This document shows, piece by piece, positions 1 through 10,820 of a stretch of 64,000 nucleotides of DNA (the stretch's first letter is position 1; each line of letters opens with the position of its first letter). The notes beneath the pieces are model-generated. The model was given only the letters and a program-made list of their open reading frames with translations. It was not told the DNA's origin and did not search any database. Source of the DNA: Cladopsammia gracilis (taxonomy: Eukaryota; Cnidaria; Anthozoa; Scleractinia; Dendrophylliidae); contig JAJGOT010000494.1 of the NCBI GenBank assembly GCA_022457155.1, positions 352,501 through 416,500 of the forward strand, given 5' to 3'. Both the position numbers and the translations under genes were made by a program.

Positions 1-334
1 ACGCTTGTAGTGGTAGTAATGCTTTGCGCTCCCGGGGTATAAATTTGGTCGCTCCGCCTAAAACGTGGTCACCTCCGGGACGACAGTCAACTTTCGCGAC
101 CCACCCACCTCCCCTGGTGGCGGTTGACGAACTCAGTGTATATCCTCGTTGCATGCCCATTGCCTCTGCAGTCGCGGATTCTTCCCATAACTTAGTCTTA
201 CGCGGTGAGGTAATGAGTATGCAGTGAGGATATGGTACTATTGTTTGGCGGTCACTCAAGTGAAGCATTGCATTGTGTTCCGTATGCCAAATCCCAATTA
301 CCAATGACCAACTGCCAAAGCAACCTTTATTGAA

Positions 335-699
335 CAAGAGGCTCCTAGCAGCCTATACTCATGCGCATGCGTAAGTAGGCTGTACCACAATGAAGGGAAT
401 GATTCTTCTAAGACTTATATATACCAAACATGAACATTGCTAATGTAAGTAGGGTTGTAGGAGACGCTGTCGTGACACTTGAGTAACGCTCTTTTACCGG
501 AAGTGAGAGTAGCCGGAAGTCACTAAACAGGAAGTGTAGTGGAAAAGCTATGAACCGGAAGTGTACAAGTTAAAATATGCGTGCATAAATTTGCATGCAA
601 AATCGTGACACAAAAAATAAAAATAATAATAATAATAATAATAAAAATAACAAGAAAAACGGAGCCGAAACCTTACCTCATGCCGCTACGCGCATGAGT
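335..699 (+). mobile_element. CAAGAGG...CATGAGT element, 365-bp copy
   Basis: Unit 2 reads straight through the site (29,980-29,990, attgaattagg), while unit 1 has 365 bp inserted with AA on both sides (333-334 and 700-701). The left end starts CAAGAGGCT and contains a hairpin plus a palindrome around ACTCATGCGCATG. The right end is a hairpin around CATGCCGCTACGCGCATGAG. The two ends are not inverted copies of each other. The superfamily is not recognised. Confidence 0.75.
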
Positions 700-795
700 A
701 ATTAGGTGTATAACGGAGTAACTGGTTAGCTTTCAGTTGAGGTTGGGGGTAGCAGTTTATATAGTGACTATAGTTAAATTTAGGAAGCATTCCGA

Positions 796-880
796 GAAGC
801 TAGATGGTACAGTGGTATGGTAGGCTACGTAAGCCTAGGCCTAGCTGAGGTCACAGGTTCAATCCTGAATGGGGATTTTA
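796..880 (+). repeat. tRNA-like (SINE-type) sequence, family 1
   Basis: An A-box-like stretch (TGGTACAGTGG, 806-816) is followed about 45 bp later by a B box (GGTTCAATCC, 857-866), the layout of an RNA polymerase III internal promoter. The same sequence recurs at 31,636-31,720 and 63,120-63,206, each time inside the TIR element whose ends are GGTTGTGCC-like. It may therefore be a captured part of that element and not an independent SINE. No CCA-ready acceptor stem is formed, so it is not called as a tRNA gene. Confidence 0.55.
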
Positions 881-960
881 GATTTTCTTTTTTACACTTA
901 AAAATTTATTACTCGTGGCGAAGCACACGAGTTGTAAATCCGGCTTTGACTTTTCTTGTT

Positions 961-3470
961 ACTCATGCGCGTAGCGGCATGAGTTATAAAATGGGCTCTG
1001 TTTTTCTTTTTTTTATTATTTTTTTTTTTGTGTCGCGATTTTGCATGCAAATTTATTCACGCATATTTTAAATTGTGCATTTCCGGTTGATAGCTTTGCT
1101 CTTTACACTTCCGGTTTAGTGACTTCCGGCTACTCTCACTTCCGGCAAAACATCGTTACTGAAGTGTCACGGTAGCGTCTCCTACAACCCTACTGACATT
1201 AGTAATGTTCACGTCAGCTATATATTAGCTTCACAAGAATGACTGCCTTCATTGTGGTACAGCCTTCATTTATAAAACATTCAATAGTAATGTGGTTTGC
1301 AGGTACGATGACTGAATGAAAGGAGTAACTCTTCTCCATGTCGGACGTTTTCTTATCTTGTTTAAATTATTAAAATATAAATTACTTCTTTTTTTATATT
1401 ACATTGAAATATGAGACAAATGTTTGATACGCATGCGCATGACAAACATTTTCCGTCATTTGGTCTTATTAATAAGACCAAATGACGTAATAAGTCAGTC
1501 CTGTATTTCTCCCATCGCGGTGAACGTTGCTTTTATACACAGCATATAACTTGAGGCCGAATTTGTCGCGATTCTGAAAAAACTGAGAGCTATTTTTAAT
1601 CAGAGTTCTTCCGAGGCAAAAATGCCAAACATCGATCTTTCGCATTGATAAGCATACTGTCAATTTATTTCCCTTTTTACTGCCGATTCTTTGCAATGTC
1701 TATATCGGAGCAGTCCTCGCTGCCTGCGGTGAGTAATTTCAAGACTTTTTTCAAGAAAGAACAATAGAAACACACGGCAAAACAGCGTCGTTACTTCAGC
1801 CCATCAGATTTAATAAAAAATTTGGACTTCGGGACTGGACTTCTGTGGATTATGGACTGGGGAATGCGTGTCATATTAATGTCGATTTTTACTGACTTTA
1901 TTGCTTTTTGTGGTTACTAGGTTACTAGTAACCACTATGTTGTCACCTGTGTAAGTAAGTCCGACTTTCCGAAGCGCGAAGTTGTGCCGAGTTCACCAGA
2001 TTGCTGTACGATAAGACAGTTCTGATAGCTTCGGATTGGACGACTCGATTGTCAAGGCAGTTATGTTTGTACGTGCGCTCTTTGGATCCGTGGGAAAGGT
2101 AAACGAAGCTTTCTCGTTCTTTTCACTGCTTTACCAAGCACAGCTTTCACAAAATGTGGCCAAGTATTGTTTTCAAAGATTATTTTAGGTGTTTTCGTGG
2201 TTTGGAAAAAGGTTTTAGTGAAAAATCGAGCTGTAAATCGAAGTGTTTGTTTGCGGACCATGAGCCGATCCGAACTCATGATTCAAACGGTCCAAACGCC
2301 GCCAGCACTTTGACCATTCAGAACTGCATTTTTTTTTATTAGCGAAAGCATTATGGGAATCATTTTTCCGGATAAGATTGGGATTGATTCTATTATACAG
2401 GAAAAGTCAGCAATTTTAGAAAGCATAATTAATACAAATAGCTGGTTGCTGAATTGAATTATTTTGTGATGTTTATTATATTTTCGCAGACGCTAGGCGG
2501 TTCCGCGCCGTAATTAGAATACAATAAACTGAATAAATCGCCAAGACTTCCAGAAGCAGAAAATCACTGAATTCTGATACGTGTTTGACTCTTTTAATCA
2601 AAGGAAACACATTTTCATTCAAGGAAATATGAGTTTCATTCAAATGTTTCGACCTTTTATAGAAAATATATTTTGGATTCGGAGGTCAAATAAAAACGCA
2701 GCTTGCTATCAAATTACATTACACATAAAAATTTGCATAAAACAAAATTATATTGTGTATTAATATTTTGCGACAACACCTTGAAGAAACTGTGAAGCCT
2801 GGAAAAAACTTATTATAGATGGCAAAATCGAAGCATTTTTTTAAAGAACCAGTTTTAAGTCATGGAAACATTTCATTTCGATTTGGTCTTAAAATCACGG
2901 AGATATTTTAGTGAATGCGTCACGCAACGTTTATTTACAAAATGTTTGACCAATTCATAGCAATTATAACTAAAGATTTGAAAACTCTAAAAAATCTCGG
3001 ATATCCTGAATGCGATTTCCTGTTTATTTAGGGCCTACAAAAACTTAATGGCAATCCGGGCAGGAGGGGGTCTCTGGGTCAAAAATCAAGGTGCTGCCTG
3101 GCCGGGAAATCCGGGCGGGGGAGGGGTAAAAAAATATTCCATCCGTATTGGGGGGTAGGGGATTTTTTCTGTAATAACCCATTATAAATGGGTTGCATGC
3201 GATTTAGTGACACAGGAATATTAGTGAATTCGTTATATTGATTATCGATTTTCTTTTACCGCATGTGGGCCACATGCAGTCCTCGACTGCCTATTTTTTC
3301 AAGTAGTCTTTTCAAATGTAACAGAAATAATTCACGGCTTGAAAAGTAATAGACGAGTGTGCATTTGATCGGGAATCAATAAATTAAATATTAAAAGCGA
3401 GTACAGAAAAATTGGCAACTTCAATCAACGAGTCTCATGCGCATGAGTACAGGCTAAGTGTAGCCTCTTG
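961..3470 (-). mobile_element. CAAGAGG...CATGAGT element, 2.5-kb copy in reverse orientation
   Basis: Unit 2 has the empty site (tttcttgttttt, about 31,795-31,805). Unit 1 carries 2,510 bp between TT dinucleotides (959-960 and 3,471-3,472). The ends are ACTCATGCGCGTAGCGGCAT at 961 and GTGTAGCCTCTTG at 3,470, the reverse complement of the ends of the 335-699 copy. Positions 961 to about 1,265 form a long imperfect inverted repeat with 335-699. Short open frames inside (1,469-1,696, 2,061-2,342, 2,581-2,763) match nothing I know. Confidence 0.75.
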
Positions 3471-3929
3471 TTTTTTTTTCGTGTCACATTAGGGAATGCA
3501 AATTTATGCATGCATATTTAAGTCTATATCGACGACTATATGGCTTTCGGCCATGAAATACATACCGTAAAATCTCTCCGTGTGTTGCGCGAGAAGCAAG
3601 ATAAAGAACTACTGCGTACAATTGCATCCTTTCATGACAATTCAAGGCGTTCATGGATGGATAGGACCTTTTGATATTGTGTTCGCCGCTTATTCCTGTG
3701 GGATTTTTGCTCTGGCAAGTTCTGTGTTTTATATATTAAACTTGCCATTTGCTTGGCGATCGAGCTCCCCGGGTCGAGCTTAAGTGTCAGCTACTGAATC
3801 TAGTGAATGCAGTGTAGTCTTACTTTTAAACACGTGTATACGTGAAAGCATGATGAACGGGTTATCGGCAAGGGTGTTTAAATAAAATTCACTCCCCCAC
3901 TCACTCACTCGCTCCAATGCTTTGTTATG
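3471..3929. other. Gene-free block with a conserved short frame
   Basis: This block matches 31,801-32,235 nearly perfectly. A 44-codon frame from an ATG at about 3,540 (MAFGHEIHTV...) and an overlapping 67-codon frame without an ATG are both present in the two units. With a single recent duplicate this is not evidence of coding. It ends in a short CACT repeat near 3,895-3,912. Confidence 0.4.
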
Positions 3930-4820
3930 TACCAGTCAATTCCAAGACCGCCCATCCCTCCCCCGGGCAACCCCCCGGGCATTTGACTTTTTTAGAAAAA
4001 AATTGTCAAATGCCCCACTATGTGGGCAGTTTATACGGTCAAATGCCCCACCGTGCAGGGCTTCACAGAGCGTCAAATGCCCCACCGTCCGGGCAAGGAG
4101 GGATTAAAGTAACTAGTTACAGTGGATTTCAGCTTACTTTGGCCTCGCCAGTTGCCAAGTTCATTGGCAAATTTGATACTACGTTGCGAAGTTGTCAATT
4201 ACATTTGTCAGTTTGCCAACCAAATTGCGAACTTTGAAACGAAGTTGGCAACTTCGGTGCCAACGAAGCCTGTATGTAAAGTCTGAAGTTGTTCTTAAAC
4301 GCTATTTGCGAAGTCAAAACAATTTTCAGCCGATCTGGATGGTTTTCTTTAACATTATTTTGTAGACTTGCCAAGACAAATCTATAAACTGGTGCTGTTC
4401 AGATTGTTTTCGTGGTGAGATCACGTACGCTGTAAGATGCATGCCACTATTTCAGTTGTGGTTTTGAATTCGACCAACATATAAATCGTATATTATCTTT
4501 CATGTTCACTTTAAATATCTAAATCTATGCTTGTGCTGTCGTCTGTTGTTTATATATCTCTTAGCTAGATTTAGTTGCAGCGAAAAAATAGAACAGACAG
4601 ATGTTTTGAAATACTAAATGTGAACAAAGATCTTGCTTAGGCACTTTCGTTTTGTGCGTTGATAGAAAAAACAACGCAACAGACACGTGGAACCGGAAAG
4701 AATGGATTACGAAATCTTTTACCTTGCGACCGCTAACCAACGTTTTTGTTGAAGTCAAATGCCCGCCCCGTCGGGCCTCGTTTCACGTCAAATGCCCCAC
4801 CATGCGGAGCTAACCTCTCG
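3930..4820. mobile_element. Unit 1-specific insertion with GTCAAATGCCC repeats
   Basis: Unit 2 reads tttgttacgaac at about 32,285-32,296. Unit 1 has about 890 bp between the two halves. Near both ends the insert carries repeats of GTCAAATGCCCcacc followed by short GC-rich inverted repeats (copies near 4,006, 4,038, 4,070, 4,754 and 4,787). I see no clear TIR or target duplication and no gene. The exact ends are ambiguous by a few bases. Confidence 0.5.
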
Positions 4821-5033
4821 TCATACGAACACGTTTCGTAACAGGAATTCAACGTGAATCCAACGATAACAATAATTAATTTGATGTATACGAATATAGA
4901 CAACAATAAGCTTACAGATGTTTCGCATTTGGAGTTTTTAGTGCAACATTAAAATCGATATAAAAGGATTTTGCAACCTAAACAGGCGTTCTGATGCGTA
5001 TCTAGTTAAAAATAATAAAATTTAGTTGTTAGG

Positions 5034-5115
5034 TAGTATGTGCTCTTGGACAGCGCAGTGATTGAGTTGATGTCTTAGTCCCAGGCGGCCCGAGTTCGAA
5101 TCTCCATAAAGTCCT
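5034..5115 (+). repeat. tRNA-like SINE sequence, family 2
   Basis: A tRNA-like block has a B box GAGTTCGAATC (5,092-5,102) and an upstream A-box-like segment, followed by a T-rich run. A second copy is at 33,614-33,700. The internal promoter layout is visible, but no foldable complete tRNA is, so it is called a SINE relic. Confidence 0.5.
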
Positions 5116-5245
5116 TTTTTTATTGTTCCTTTTTTCTTTTTTCGAACTGGACATTATGAAAGTGATGTACTTTTTTTACGTTCGTCAAAAATCCTTACGT
5201 TTAATTTAAAAAAAGTATATATATACATATATATATATGTATATA

Positions 5246-5376
5246 TACACTGGTTTTCAAAAACATTGCTACTTGAGAAATATATATCTATATATATATA
5301 CCTTTTGTATTCCCATCAAATAGGTGACGTTTTTATATATATTTGTCAAGTAGCAATGTTTTTGAAAACCAGTGTA
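5246..5376. mobile_element. 131-bp MITE with 31-bp perfect TIRs
   Basis: Positions 5,246-5,276 and 5,346-5,376 are exact inverted copies (start TACACTGGTTTTCAAAAACA). The element sits inside TA repeats, so a TA target duplication is possible but cannot be told from the array. Tc1/mariner-type origin is an inference. Confidence 0.7.
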
Positions 5377-5378
5377 TA

Positions 5379-5493
<115 letters not shown>

Positions 5494-5585
5494 CAAAGAA
5501 CTTGTGAGGGGCCTCGCAAACAATGCAGATCCTTAACCAACGTAAAATGCTTGCTGGAGGATCACTAAAGCGATCGTGGACACTT

Positions 5586-5827
5586 GAAATAATCGTAAAT
5601 AAAACCGAAAATGTGAGGGTCAAGAGTCCAACTCCAATGTAGCTAAAGCTAAAGCTTAACGGAAAGAACACACGTGTGTTCTTTCCGTTAAGCTTTTTAA
5701 ATTTCGAATGTTGTAACAGTTAGTATATACCTCAGATGCTCCTGATGAAGACCGTTATGGTCGAAACGTCGAGCGAATAAACCAGCAAAGCTACATTGGA
5801 GTTGGACTCTTGACCCTCACATTTTCG

Positions 5828-5840
<13 letters not shown>
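5586..5840. mobile_element. Penelope-like element terminal fragment with hammerhead-like core
   Basis: Positions 5,598-5,636 and about 5,792-5,833 are inverted copies (CTACATTGGAGTTGGACTCT on one side). Between them lie a perfect 46-bp palindrome (5,651-5,696) and, at 5,742-5,767, CTGATGA, a 4-bp stem GACC/GGTC with a 5-base loop, then GAAAC. That is the conserved core order of a hammerhead ribozyme. Penelope-like elements are known to carry minimal hammerheads in their terminal repeats. Stems I and III were not established. Confidence 0.45.
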
Positions 5841-5881
<41 letters not shown>

Positions 5882-6396
5882 ACCGTGTCAGTGTGAAAAC
5901 GTAAGCTTACGACAATATTGCGTTACGCGTTACGCGTTACGCGTTAGCATTTCTTCTTCTCGGGTTGGCTCTTAGGAGCCTTTGATTAGACATAATTTTA
6001 AGCTTATGTTTCTCTGTAAAAGCACTCAAATCACTTGGGAATCAACGCTGCAATGAGTTAAAGGCGCCACGAGTTCAAGCTGTGTACAGCTTCTTGTTGA
6101 AAATAAAAATTCTAAGTGTCGACATTACGCGTTATGTAAGTCTCAATAAGGTGTCCGACGTCTTTCTGGACGGTATGATTTTGGCACAACCCTTGTCTCA
6201 GGACGTCATTATATTTGCCTTAGATGATAAAGTTCAATCTCGTTCCCAGTGGCCGCGTTCCTTTTGGTCAGTCCGTGAACGTTCGAACGTTCGGTCTCCG
6301 CTGATCTGAAACGTGCGGGCTCTGGGGACGAGATTGGATAAAGTTACCAAATGCAACTCGTGTGGGCATGCGTAGTAGGTTTTGTAGAGTCTAATT

Positions 6397-6886
6397 ACTC
6401 ATGCGCATAGCGGCATGAGTCAAGGTTTCGGTAAGGTTTCTTTTCGTCCCGCTATTTCCTTGTTTTTTTAAAGTTTCCCGTATCCCGCTGGACGACTTTC
6501 ACTGGTCTGATTGGTTGACATGCGACCTCGTGATTTCGGCGTGCCCGTAATCACGTTCTTGTTACCAAATAGCCGAGTCAAGCCACTAGCATTTGGACTT
6601 CCCCGGAAAAGAAATTACATTTTTCGATGGGAATTTATGTTGATATCAATTTGTGATTGAATTTTTCTTTGTGTTGTGGCTAATTTTGAAGAAATGCTTA
6701 TAAAACGTGTTTAAATTCAGTTGTAAATTCAGTCGTAATAAATGATATCTGATATTATGTAAACAAAACAAGACTTACATGTCACGCAAAATTCGTTGAG
6801 AGTGAAGGGTGCGTGACCCAGTTAAAATAAACCATGAAACGTTCTTATGCAAGCGCATGAGTACAGGCTACCCAGCTAGCCTCTGG
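6397..6886 (-). mobile_element. CAAGAGG...CATGAGT element directly upstream of gene A1
   Basis: The ends ACTCATGCGCATAGCGGCAT (6,397) and GCTAGCCTCTGG (6,886, CTCTTG in the A2 copy) match the family at 335-699 and 961-3,470. TT flanks both sides (6,395-6,396 and 6,887-6,888). The A1 start codon is at 6,893, so the 5' region next to the gene is element sequence. Transcription of A1 may start inside it (inference). Confidence 0.65.
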
Positions 6887-6892
6887 TTGAAG

Positions 6893-7942
6893 ATGAAGGT
6901 GCTTTCAAACAACTGTGTTTCCAAAATAAAGATTCCAGAAGGAGTGAAAAGTGGAAACGGAGTTGATTACAACCCGGTTTTGGATTTGTATGCGACTATC
7001 GATTACGTTGGTGGAGTTTCTGTGTGGAGTCCTGTGAGTGGAAAAGTTACGGCCGAATGCCGCGATGCTGATATCGACGGAAAAGTTCACATGCAGTTTG
7101 TGCCTGGTGATCGCATTGCAATAAGCTATTCAGAAATATATAGCTATAGATTTTTAAAGATCTATTCCCTTGAGAAAGGCACATTTGATTCATCTGAACT
7201 TGATATAGAAGTTCCTTCCTTGTCTTATCCTGGGGCGCTCGCACTGTCTCCGGAGAGGAATCTTCTTGTCGCGGGTTGGCCAATTATGGATCGCGGTCTT
7301 TATGAAATCTGTATGGACTGGGATAACCTAAAAGTCCTCAAAACAAGAGAACTTTGTATTCCCGAAAATGAGGAATCTGAAGATGTCGAGGAATTACGTG
7401 GAATTGCAGAGCTATGCTGTTCTCCAGATTTCAAGGTAATTACAGCTGGATTCGATGAAGACTTTTTCAATTTGTCCACTTTATCAGTTGCAAAGGTGTG
7501 TTTTGACTCTGAAGGGGAAGACGAAGAGAAAATTGAAACCAAAGAACATGCGACTATCACTTATTATATGCTTGATGGAGAAGAAATCCCAATAGATGAT
7601 ATAACTGGATTAGTCCATGATGGACAAAATCTGATTATTGGAAATGGAGATAAAATTGTGCTGCTGGATTCAATAACAGAAGGTAGCAATGCACATCCCA
7701 TTGCATCAGGTGTGCAACGTTCAAGCCCAATTCAAGAACGGAGACTGAATTTGAATCATAAAGGACAATTAATGGTATGTGAAAAGAAAGCAATAAAGTT
7801 GTTTGAATATAACTGCAACCCAAGGTCTCTGCAAGATTTATGCCGATGCTGTGTAAGGAAAGCAATTCCTACTGGTTACAGAGATGCAGTAAAGGACTTG
7901 GAAATTCCATCCACACTGAAACGATACTTGCTGTACAAGTAA
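6893..7942 (+). CDS. Beta-propeller SOCS-box protein, copy A1
   Basis: Single-exon gene, 349 residues. I chose the ATG of MKVLSNNC because A and B copies become homologous only there; an upstream in-frame ATG at 6,809 lies in transposon sequence. Residues about 20-305 show six or so degenerate WD40-like blades (for example DLYATIDYVGGVSVWSP, ALALSPERNLLVAG, GDKIVLLDSI), with an acidic loop near residue 210. The C terminus (309-349) is a SOCS box: BC box S312-L-QDL-C317-RCC-V321 and, 19 residues after the Cys, LEIP in the Cul5-box position where LPxP is usual, then a hydrophobic YLLY end. The family role is to hold a substrate on the propeller and bind Elongin B/C with Cullin-5 through the SOCS box, as in WSB1/2. 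The substrate is unknown. It is convergent with TTL exons at 9,070-10,939. Function is inferred from architecture. Confidence 0.82.
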   Translation: MKVLSNNCVSKIKIPEGVKSGNGVDYNPVLDLYATIDYVGGVSVWSPVSGKVTAECRDADIDGKVHMQFVPGDRIAISYSEIYSYRFLKIYSLEKGTFDSSELDIEVPSLSYPGALALSPERNLLVAGWPIMDRGLYEICMDWDNLKVLKTRELCIPENEESEDVEELRGIAELCCSPDFKVITAGFDEDFFNLSTLSVAKVCFDSEGEDEEKIETKEHATITYYMLDGEEIPIDDITGLVHDGQNLIIGNGDKIVLLDSITEGSNAHPIASGVQRSSPIQERRLNLNHKGQLMVCEKKAIKLFEYNCNPRSLQDLCRCCVRKAIPTGYRDAVKDLEIPSTLKRYLLYK

Positions 7943-9069
7943 ACCTAGTGCCGCAACCCTCAACAAGAACATGGCACTTCTACGAAACACTTGAGTTCAA
8001 AGGATTCATTATTCAAAGAGTTAGCTCTGGGACTCGGGAGTTGGAGGAGATGGGGGGGGGGGGGGTGGGAAATTATTAAAGGATCTGAGTGATCATTATC
8101 TTAATTCTTATCATCTCTCTACTTAATAATGCATTGATACTACAATGGGAGATTTGATACTGATTACTATTGGGGCTTAAAGGTTGGTTAGCTGGCTAAT
8201 AGTCTCAAGCTCTGTACTGATAACGTACTCATCACACCAAGTTATTTTATGTCCTGATTGAGACCATGAGCACAGCACTCATGCACCAGACTGCAAAACA
8301 TTTATGGTCAGTGCAAAATGTTGAAAAACGAAAGAGATTCTCATGCCTAGCGGGTGTGTGAAGTGAGAGTGTCTCTCCTCAGTCTCACTCCTGATATTGA
8401 GACACTCCAGATCTCTTCAGCTGCCAGATAGATTTTGCACCCTTTTACAGTAGAATTGCGCAGAAACACACTGAGACTGTTTTGCAGTCTACTCATGCTC
8501 CGAAGGCTCTCATCCCCAGTATCGTGTAAAAATAAAATGTCTGAACGAATTAAATCTTTGGTAATTAACCTTGCAGTCCTCTCATGATGCCTAATGGAGC
8601 AAAGTGATTGGTGATTAATACCCCCAGTATCTAACCACCTCACTTTTTACAAAAGTAAATGTTGTGGGCATTTCTTCTATTCTTTTTAATGTATCTATGT
8701 GAATTTACGAAGCCAAATTTACTTTGGGAAAGTAAGTCACAAGTACTAGATTTATTTTTTCATGGTAAAAGAGTCATTCGTTGCAGTAAAACCATGCCGT
8801 GTGACCGGACTGATGTTTCATTTCATTTTTCATTCATTTATTTCTCCAAACCTTAGCAGATGATAATACAGAATTGAATTATAACAAAAAAAAAAAGAAA
8901 AAAACTTGTAATTTTTTAGTAAAAAAAGTAAAGGAAAACTTATAAAAATAACGTGGTAAATTGTCAAAGAGATGTTTCATTTTCATTCATTGGTTTTATT
9001 ATTCCTTCTGTTCAAATGACAAATTATAACTATTATATAATTATTTCTAGGCCAAGTAATATTGATTAT
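7943..9069. other. 3' flank of A1 and presumed 3' UTR of TTL
   Basis: Non-coding by eye. It has a poly-G run (about 8,051-8,066), a segment shared with the flanks of B1 (from 15,716) and B2 (from 58,164), and A-rich tracts near 8,885-8,905. Short minus-strand frames here do not keep their reading frame in the B copies, so they are not called. Confidence 0.6.
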
Positions 9070-9220
9070 CTACAGCATTATAAAAAATCCTTTAGAGGAC
9101 TCAGATTGTGTTTTGCTCTCAGCTTGACAGCTGTTGCAAGGTTCTTTGTCATCCAGGTTAGGAAAGATGGGATCTATAGCTTTTCTTACAAGATCTTCAG
9201 CCAAGTCTGATAGCAATGCC
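9070..9220 (-). CDS. TTL: Tubulin-tyrosine ligase, terminal coding exon (A1 flank)
   Basis: Minus-strand exon preceded by a pyrimidine-rich acceptor ending in ttcattcag. The first base completes a codon begun in the exon at 10,821-10,939 (phase 2 joined to 1). It encodes 49 residues and a TAG at 9,070-9,072. The segment ALLSDLAEDLVRKAIDPIFP matches the C-terminal helix region expected after the EVNGAPACA motif of TTL, and the protein ends hydrophobically (GFFIML). TTL re-adds the C-terminal tyrosine to alpha-tubulin in the cytoplasm. Two further copies are at 17,469 and 59,901. Upstream TTL exons were not found in the window. Confidence 0.75.
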
Positions 9221-9339
9221 CTGAATGAAGAGAACACAAAAATTATTGTCAGCTGTGTGTATACTTTACCCCTGGGGGGAGGGGGGGGGCTCCAATAAAG
9301 CAGAGTTACTACCCAGGGGAGGGGTACCTTGTGATTTAT

Positions 9340-10139
9340 TTTCAGGAAGAATGATCAGATGGAAAAAATGTTGATAACCTTAAGGCTTTGGTATTGGAGC
9401 AGAGAGAACAAATTGGATTTTAACATAAAGAAATGCAAGATTATGAGGTTATCCAGGAAAAAAACAACCAATCGATTCAGCCCTTTGTATGAATGGATGG
9501 AACAGCCTTGGATTCTGTTACCAAATTCAAAGATCGGGGCCTGTTAGTAACTTGAGATCCATTGCGAAACCACCATGTGGATAGCATCACTTTTTAGGCA
9601 AATGAGATGCTGGGCCTAATCTCATGCACCTGCAAAGGCCTTTCTGATGTATCAACGTCTAAAACATTTTATTGTTCCCTTGTAAGATCGATTTTAGAGT
9701 ACTGTTCAATTGTGTGGTCTCCTCATACTCGAAGGAATATTGACTTGCTTGAGTGTGTTCAGAGAAGGGCTTCTAAGCATATCCTAAAGACTGACTCTTT
9801 CTATGAAGCCCACTTAAAGGAACTGAACTTGAGAACTCTTGAACAAAGATGTTTTATTGCTGACGTTTCTTTTTCGTGTAAGGCTTTTTGTTGTATGGAT
9901 ACCTTAAATTTAGATGTCACTAAGTTATAAAATAATACCTTGAAGATAATCACTAGATCATCCTTAGAGGCTCAACACATCAATTTTAAGAAAAACTATG
10001 CCAAAAGAAATGCATTTAAATTCACTTATTTTAATTGCATTGTTGACAGTTGGAACAGTTTACAGAGCAAAGGTCAGCTTAGTCCTAACTTAAATTCATT
10101 CAAAAAGCAGAAAAAGAAACTACTGAAATTTTTTTCTTA
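9340..10139 (+). pseudogene. Non-LTR retrotransposon ORF2 C-terminal relic (LINE)
   Basis: Broken frames read the region after the RT catalytic core: KKCKIMRLS, then a KDLG-like segment, LGLISCTCK, and the conserved LVRSILEYCSIVWSPHTRRN and ECVQRRASK, ending with a WNSL...FKKQ segment. Frame breaks occur near 9,547, 9,606 and 9,930. It is 5'-truncated and sits in the intron between the two TTL exons, in the opposite orientation to TTL. CR1/Jockey-like by general look; the clade was not resolved. Confidence 0.8.
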
Positions 10140-10820
10140 ATACGTAATAGTATTTGAACTGAGTGAAGTTCAATTCAGGGAGTATTTGCACGATCTATGC
10201 GCTTGGCGAATTTGTGCATTATTACCCCTGAATTGTATGACACAATCATTGGCATCAATGACAAATTTTGAGATTGAAAAGTCCATGTGGTGTGGACTCT
10301 TTTTTACTAAAAACGTATAGGATGTTTTCTATCAATTTAAAAGTAAAGGAAAACAGCAAAAAAGAACCCATTTAAGTGCAACTGATTGATGCGCTCGCAG
10401 CTTAGGTGTCCAATTACAACTTCAAAAAGTTGTAATTGGATAGCAGTAATTGGACATGCACATGACCCAGTGCCAATAAGAGAAATAGCTGCATGGATGA
10501 CCAATCACAATCAAGAATTTTGTTATTGATATGATTATGTTTTTAATTGTACCTTGTAATTGTAATGTTAGTGTAGAAACTTTTATTGATCTTTTTAAAG
10601 TTATGAATGGGGTCCAGGTCAGGACTCTTGCAGGGCTCCTATGGCTACTTCTGGACTACAGTGTATTTTAATGTATTTTGTTTCTTCTAATTACTTGTAA
10701 TCCCATCTTTAGTGCCCTGAATTGTAACAAAAAAATAATAAATCCCTTGGGTGTTCTCTCGGGGTTGGGGGGGGGGATACCATGCTTGGGACATAGACAA
10801 CAGGCTTAGAAGCATCTTAC

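Noticed and set aside
796..880. tRNA gene
   Set aside because: A and B boxes are present, but no cloverleaf with a proper acceptor stem forms, and the copies are dispersed with the mobile element.
3580..3783. 67-codon frame identical in both units (also 31,913-32,116)
   Set aside because: It has no ATG, overlaps another frame, and its conservation is explained by the recent duplication of the whole block.
6809..6892. 28-residue N-terminal extension of A1 (and the similar ones of A2 and B1)
   Set aside because: The extensions differ completely between A and B and lie in transposon sequence. Homology starts at MKVLSNNC.
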